Shown here: positions 58,723-64,000 of the stretch, in pieces | Position numbering within the stretch: position 1 is the stretch's first letter | Layout of the letters: each line of letters opens with the position of its first letter | Assembly (NCBI GenBank): GCA_000328365.1 | Contig: KB298735.1 | Coordinates: 79,831 to 143,830, forward strand | Direction: 5' to 3' | Length of the DNA stretch: 64,000 bases | Source: Capitella teleta | Lineage: Eukaryota; Annelida; Polychaeta; Capitellidae | Translations under genes and position numbers: made by a program | Notes under the pieces: model-generated | Told to the model about the DNA's origin: nothing | Database searches by the model: none | The model's input: the letters and a program-made list of their open reading frames with translations, nothing else

Positions 58723-58808
58723 TTAATGTTCGTCACCTGGAGAAGAACCCACACCTTCGTCAAACACCGCCAATACACTGCGAAAGTTCCAAAGTTCTGC
58801 TAATTTGA

Positions 58809-61593
58809 ATCAATACCACAAAGATATCGTTGACATGCGTCTAACGAAGTGAAATGAGGCAATAACCTCTGCCATTTTTGTATTTTAGCCTTAGTACTTA
58901 TTGCACCGTTTTACCTGTGATTATACTTCGTTTGTAACACACTATATAAAAAATAGGCTTCCGTAAAGTATACAGTTTGATTGTTATACGAATGTGATCA
59001 CTTGATACTTTCATATGACAATAGGTTATTTGTATATGGGCAACTGATGTATACTGGTTTTGATTGAATAGCTCAATATTTATTTACCTTTCATAGCAAC
59101 GACTATGAAATCAGGACCTGTCTACCAGGAGACCCCATTAGCCATCTGATGAATCACGAACCATGAATGCTGTTCTCCTTTTTTCGATTATATATATTTT
59201 ATTGTTGTCTCTGAAATTGACTGACTCAATTGCTCAATTGAATTAATTGGCCTACAATTACAATTTTTATGATTTTTTAAATGTTCAGTTTGTCTGAATC
59301 GACAAACAATGTAACCATGGTTACCCCTGTAGTATTCTTTTGAGCAGAATCACTGGTTGGCCTCGATCAATCAATCTGGAGACCACGACTCCCCCCTTTC
59401 CCTGCACCCAGGCCTTTGTGTATCTCCTAAAATAATGAGCTACGGAACTTGACCCTTGACCCCATTGGGGTTTTCTAATGAAAAACACGAAGGCGTAAAC
59501 AAAAAGTGTCAAACGGCTGAATGCAACATAACCCAGGTCAGAAAGGTCATCGCGAGGTGTCAGATTAGATGTGAACTGCGTGGGAGTGACCTTGGTACCT
59601 GATCATTATCTTTAGTTTCAACTGGTGTGAAAGACCACCTGGAGTATGGGTGTCCTGGCCAGGTAGTCACACAAGCTAGAGTATTTCGTGGTCTTTATTG
59701 CCCAAGTATCCCATACTTTGTCAACGCACCACGCTGTCGGTGCTAAGAGGTCATGCTACATCAGTAAACAGAGCTGCTCGAATGTTTAATTTGTCTAAAT
59801 CGAAAAACTTGTAACCTTCTATATTATCATTTCAATATTTCAAACACTGACACTGTATATTCTGTATTTTTTGATGAAAACTTGTCATGGATACATTATC
59901 ATGTTTAACCTAACCCTTAGCACAAAGCACGCATTTTTTGGTTGATCATACATACATCAAGGTAAGCACACGAGGCCTCTCACCAGCACAGAAAAAAAAG
60001 GCATTATGACATATAATTAAGATATTTTGTAGCTGATTTGAGCCTGAATGAAGTCTGATCCGGGCCTGAGGAGCCATGCTGATTCATTTTAATGGGGCTA
60101 TTTGACATCGGCTTCACTCAAAGGTTCTCATCACAGCATCTGCCGATGGCCACAGCTGACCTTCTGAAAATAGCGCACACTTAAGAGTGTCTACCAAGGG
60201 TTTCAGGCCTCGGGTGAGAAAGGTGTTTTTTTCCTTCCTACTTCACAATTGTTATCAATGGAGGATTAACGCAGCTTTGGGAACCTCGCTTCATCATTTT
60301 CACTGCAAAATAAGCGCAACTCCGACAACAGCCGACAATCACGTAGAGTGCACACGAAAGGACTACCCTGTGCTTGGTACCTATTCCTACTATCGCCAAT
60401 TAGAACATGCAAGCTGAATTAATTATTAGCTGACCACCAGTGAAAACTGATGGGTATACTTATAAATTATAGTGATTAAAAGGTCCGAGTAGAGAACTTA
60501 GATTGATGGCCAACCCTGGGAGATTCAGCGGAACAAAGAGCTTGGGTAGTTTCTCCCGATAATTAAATATGCAGTCCACGAGCAGAACAACAAGACGAGG
60601 TCAGCAACCTAGATGCTGACCAGGGCAATATCCGCACAAAAGGATTCTTAAGTGGCGCACAAAAGACAACTCAGCGTCGGTGATTTGAGGCACGTGTGGA
60701 GAATATGTGTAGTTATGGAAACGTAAACAATCAGACACGTAACGGATACACCAAACAGCACATTGTAGGGTTCAGCACGTGTATTCTAAAACAGCAATCG
60801 GATATCCATTGCATTAGTGAACTGACATATGCATGTATTATCCAAACATGCTAAAAGCATCAACACATCATATTTATTGTGAATCATTCTAGTCAATATT
60901 AGGATAGTCAACATGCGTATACAAAATTGTCTAGTCACAATAATATATGGTCCTCGCTCATCTCAGCATTATGATTATGATATGTTACTTTATTATTGAG
61001 GCAGATTCTATAAAATTGAACAATATTGTTACCATTGTGATTTCAAATCAGCGACGCCGAGCATTTGGGAATTCAAACGTAATAAGTCCAAAATACAAAC
61101 CACACATTTCAAGCAAGTCTCGAAGGGAGAGCGGTATGAATTTGAATTCAGAGAAAAGAAAGAGTCTTACAGTGCAGCAGGTCATGCCTATTGCCTTCTT
61201 GCATAGAAGAACTCTGGTTCTGAATTCAGTTCACATCTTTTGATAATCAGCAGAGGTGCTATTGGATTCTAGAGCTTTCTGTCATAATCTGGAGGCTGAG
61301 GGCTCCAAACAGTGGCTGTGTATCTGTTAGAAAGGCCAATCAGATAGCAGCGACTGGCATGAACGTTTGAGAAGGTATGTTATTTATGTCTTTGTATTGT
61401 TATATTGTGATTGCAAATTATACTGACAAAATAATAAAGTGGCGACTACCTGCTTTCTAGGTGTTTTATGATGCATTTTCTGGGGCATATTCTAGGCAAT
61501 TCATAGATACATATTAACTATATTCATGAACAATAGTATACTTAATAATTGATTGTTTATTGTTTAATAGGTATCATTATGTAAATTTATATA
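58809..61593. other. Intergenic stretch, no gene seen
   Basis: A 37-base direct repeat (ATGTT-A-TTTGTCT-AATCGA-AAAC--TGTAACC) occurs at about 59281-59317 and 59780-59816. Otherwise nothing was recognised. Confidence 0.5.
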
Positions 61594-61900
61594 CAGAGTT
61601 AGCCAAAAGTATTACTCTATCTTAAAAACAAAATATAGGGGCTAAAATTAATCAATTATTCAAAAAAAAATAACTACCTGGCATGGATCGACTAACTTTC
61701 TTTGAGCCAATATAATTAGTATGCCAATAAATTGAACATACACGTTTCTGTGAGTTTAATCAGATGAGCCCCTCGAGGGGCATTGTGGAATATTATATTA
61801 GGCGTGGCGCTTCAATAAAAACTATTTGCGTTGTTTTGGCTTTGGGATGTAAACATTAGTGCTATACCTCTCAAATAAAAGAATAGTGTGAGAGCGATTG
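61594..61900 (-). mobile_element. MITE family M1, truncated diverged copy
   Basis: Begins CAGAGTTAGCCAAAAGT after TA (61592-61593). It matches the reverse complement of the right end of copies 1 and 3, including ATCAATTATTCAAA, ATAACTACCTGGCATGGAT and the GGCGCTTCAATA...ACATTAGTGCTA region. Similarity fades after about 61900 and the other terminus is missing. A 14-bp palindrome GCCCCTCGAGGGGC lies at 61768-61781. Confidence 0.7.
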
Positions 61901-62390
61901 AGATATCTTGTATATCAACTAGTACTATTGTTGACGATACTACAGCCACTGCAACAGCAATTCGTGAGCTGAGAGATCTGTCGATTAACTTAGACATGCA
62001 GCTATAATTTAATTGCATTGACACCGAGGACACTCGTCTGTTTATGTTACAACTGTGCACTTGTTGACCTTATCGGTGGTGTTTGCCTTTTCTTTGTGCA
62101 ATGCCCTTTTTCTGTTCTTGTTTTTGTTTTTTTGTTTTTTGTTTTTTGGTTTTTTTTAATTATCATTATGACTCACCGACTCACAAATAAATGTACATAC
62201 ACATATATAAATAGGCAGCAATGACGATGAAATTGAAAACTAAATGATGGGAATAGCAGCATGGAATGTATTTCTCTTATGAGCATTTGCCTGATGCTTA
62301 CGACTTTGTAACACTTTCTGGAAAAAAGTGCATGGCGATTGGAAATCGTTAGCATGGATCGTTTAGGCCCCTTCTGTGTGCAATATATGA

Positions 62391-62716
62391 GTGATTGGTG
62401 GGGTTTTACGGCTCGACCCAATCCGATCGGATGAAACGGGCGCCAGAACAGAAGGCCCGGGACCGGGGTTTCTCCCAACTCTTATCGGTAAATCCCAAGG
62501 GTTCTTTATCCTGCATACCACCATAGACAGTAGCACACAGCGCCCGGCCTTGTTACGCAGTTGGGCAGCACTGCAGAGTCACCGAAGAATTACAATTATA
62601 ATTCACAATCATAACGCCCGTGGCCTGATCGGGTCTCGAACCCGGGACCTCGACCCCCACAGATTGTAGTCAGCGGTTTAACCCACTGAGCTATCCGCTA
62701 CCACTGAGCTATCCCG
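62391..62716 (-). mobile_element. Near-complete tRNA-derived SINE (minus strand)
   Basis: About 325 bp. On the minus strand it runs from a head with an A box (GGATAGCTCAGTGG, present twice in tandem at 62675-62710), through the B box (GGGTTCGAGACCCG), to the body shared with 13694-14004 and a 3' end GTAAAACCCCACCAATCACTC. It is the fullest copy in the window and the only one with A and B boxes together. The flanking duplication is unclear. Confidence 0.85.
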
Positions 62717-63010
62717 TATTTTTATATGTAAATGATTGATCTATTGCTCGTTTTCCTTGAAATTTGAAAGCAAAAAATCCTTTACAAATATAATAGAGAG
62801 CCGAATAGCTGTCTCGTACCTCCGGTGAATACCGCCAATTACCGTTGACAGGATGTCTGGAGAGGATGTCGTGAATGCCACTGTTATTACGCTGGTCAAT
62901 TGGTACATAACAATAATTTTAAAGATCAGATCCTATACTAGTTATAACACGTGCATAATAATAATAATAATAGTGCATATACACATTTAGATGTATGTAT
63001 ATGTATGGTC

Positions 63011-63098
63011 AAGGGCTCGAAATAAACGAAAAATATGACTCGCCACGTGGCGAGTAAACAGGGAATTTTTATTCGCCAAAATATAGTTTTACTCGCCA
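63011..63098 (+). repeat. ACTCGCCA-motif cluster, copy 1
   Basis: GGGCTCGAAAT, then GACTCGCCACGTGGCGAGT, then TTATTCGCCA and TTTTACTCGCCA at intervals of 20-35 bases. It is related to the cluster at 63893-63978 and to single copies at 9295-9319 (plus) and 23646-23689 (minus). Confidence 0.65.
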
Positions 63099-63892
63099 GA
63101 AATTCTGACGAAAAATATAACATAAAACGCAATTATTTAATGTATGTGTACTGAATACATTCTGTGTCACTTTCTCAGACAATTTTGATTTAGGTCGATC
63201 GTCTGTGGCCATGCACTGCCATATAGCGCATCTTTATCTAATTAGCAATGCGTCAAAAGCATTCATCACCACCACTCTGCCCCTAGAAAAATAAGTTTCT
63301 CTCTACAGGGTTTGGTATGTTGCAATGGCAACGTGTCTACTCTGAATTAGGTGAGTCAAGCCAACAAATTAAAATTACATAGGAAAAGGCACAGACTTGT
63401 CGACGCCGCCAATCCTTTGATCAACCCTTAGCAGGAATATTCAAAGGGAATTATGGAAAAAAAAAAAAGTTAGCTCGAGCGTTAACTAAACTTTGTCAAC
63501 TTACGGTATATCTTGGAGCATCAGTTGAGATCAACAACCGATTCCAAATGTCGTGTCAGTGACTGAGTGAGTGGTAGATGAAAGCAAGAATTCATGAAAT
63601 CATCCAACACTTCCACTACATGTACCATAGCATTCAGGCTAACTACCAGTATAACATACCATACCTGACTATCTGACTATCACATCTTTTCAGACTTGAC
63701 TCTGAAAAGATGTGAAGGCTGCAAAAACAACGGCGGCGCCACAATTAACTCGTCTGATCTGGCATCAACATGGCGTCAGCTAATTCAAACTTGCCCACGT
63801 GATATTAGGCGACTGCATGGGCTCACAGGGGATATTAAGCCAAAATCTATTGCTTGGGGTTGGCTAAACAACTGGCCCTTAGCATTATGTTT

Positions 63893-63978
63893 TCAGAGCT
63901 AAATTTTTACTCGCCATCTGGCGACCATTCTAGATATTTTTACTCGCCAGGGATAATTTTTACTCGCCATTGGCGGGT
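63893..63978 (+). repeat. ACTCGCCA-motif cluster, copy 2
   Basis: GAGCTAAATTTTTACTCGCCA followed by TGGCGA, then two more TTTTTACTCGCCA units and TGGCGGG. Same orientation as copy 1 and about 880 bases away. The stretch between (63099-63892) has no recognised gene. Confidence 0.65.
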
Positions 63979-64000
63979 ATAGTTGAGTCTTATATATTCG

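Noticed and set aside
1-64000. Endogenous virus, LTR element or Polinton
   Set aside because: No LTR pair and no recognisable gag, pol, envelope, integrase or capsid frames were seen. The dispersed repeats R1-R4 carry no such signatures either.

Overview
This 64 kb window looks like nuclear DNA of an animal, most likely a marine invertebrate. It is AT-rich and gene-sparse, with no operons or ribosome-binding sites. It has spliceosomal signals, Pol III tRNA-type promoters, tRNA-derived SINEs with target-site duplications, and many short DNA transposons flanked by TA. I cannot name the phylum from sequence alone.

Only one protein gene is certain: a rhodopsin-class GPCR of the neuropeptide Y / prolactin-releasing-peptide (sNPF) receptor group. 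Its whole coding region is one exon (15190-16485, + strand). A 3' splice site directly abuts the ATG, so at least one untranslated exon lies upstream. The best candidate is a CpG-rich segment at about 10606-10951, which has a TATA box and initiator at animal-type spacing, a 15-codon upstream ORF, and a strong AAG|GTAAGG donor. This predicts a 4.2 kb intron that carries a SINE. A second, weak protein signal is a short jacalin-like (ZG16-like) reading frame at 40104-40334. It has a CRE/ETS-like site just upstream and two AATAAA signals just downstream.

Layout: 0.8-9.9 kb holds SINE fragments, two TA-flanked inverted-repeat elements (4.8-5.5 and 5.8-6.7 kb) and a dispersed repeat pair. 10.5-17.5 kb is the GPCR locus. 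17.5-25 kb is nearly featureless apart from one dispersed repeat. 25-26.4 kb has a tRNA-Val(CAC) gene, a degenerate tRNA-Pro and a MITE between them. 28-37.4 kb has dispersed repeats, a 1 kb foldback element, a 126-bp ATTAT microsatellite and a tRNA-Cys-like gene. 41-46 kb has tandem and palindromic sequence, including a SINE block present in inverted copies, one of them exactly bracketed by 95-bp direct repeats. 49.5-57 kb has another MITE, a perfect 22-bp hairpin and a large diverged inverted repeat (51.2-52.3 against 55.4-57.0 kb). 58-64 kb has minisatellites, a partial MITE, a near-complete SINE and two clusters of an ACTCGCCA-type motif.

The two supported genes show no functional link. 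Most of the structure comes from small non-autonomous elements, none of which carries a transposase or reverse transcriptase that I can recognise. No retroviral, LTR or Polinton proteins were recognised. All alignments were done by eye, so percentages and family names need computation.
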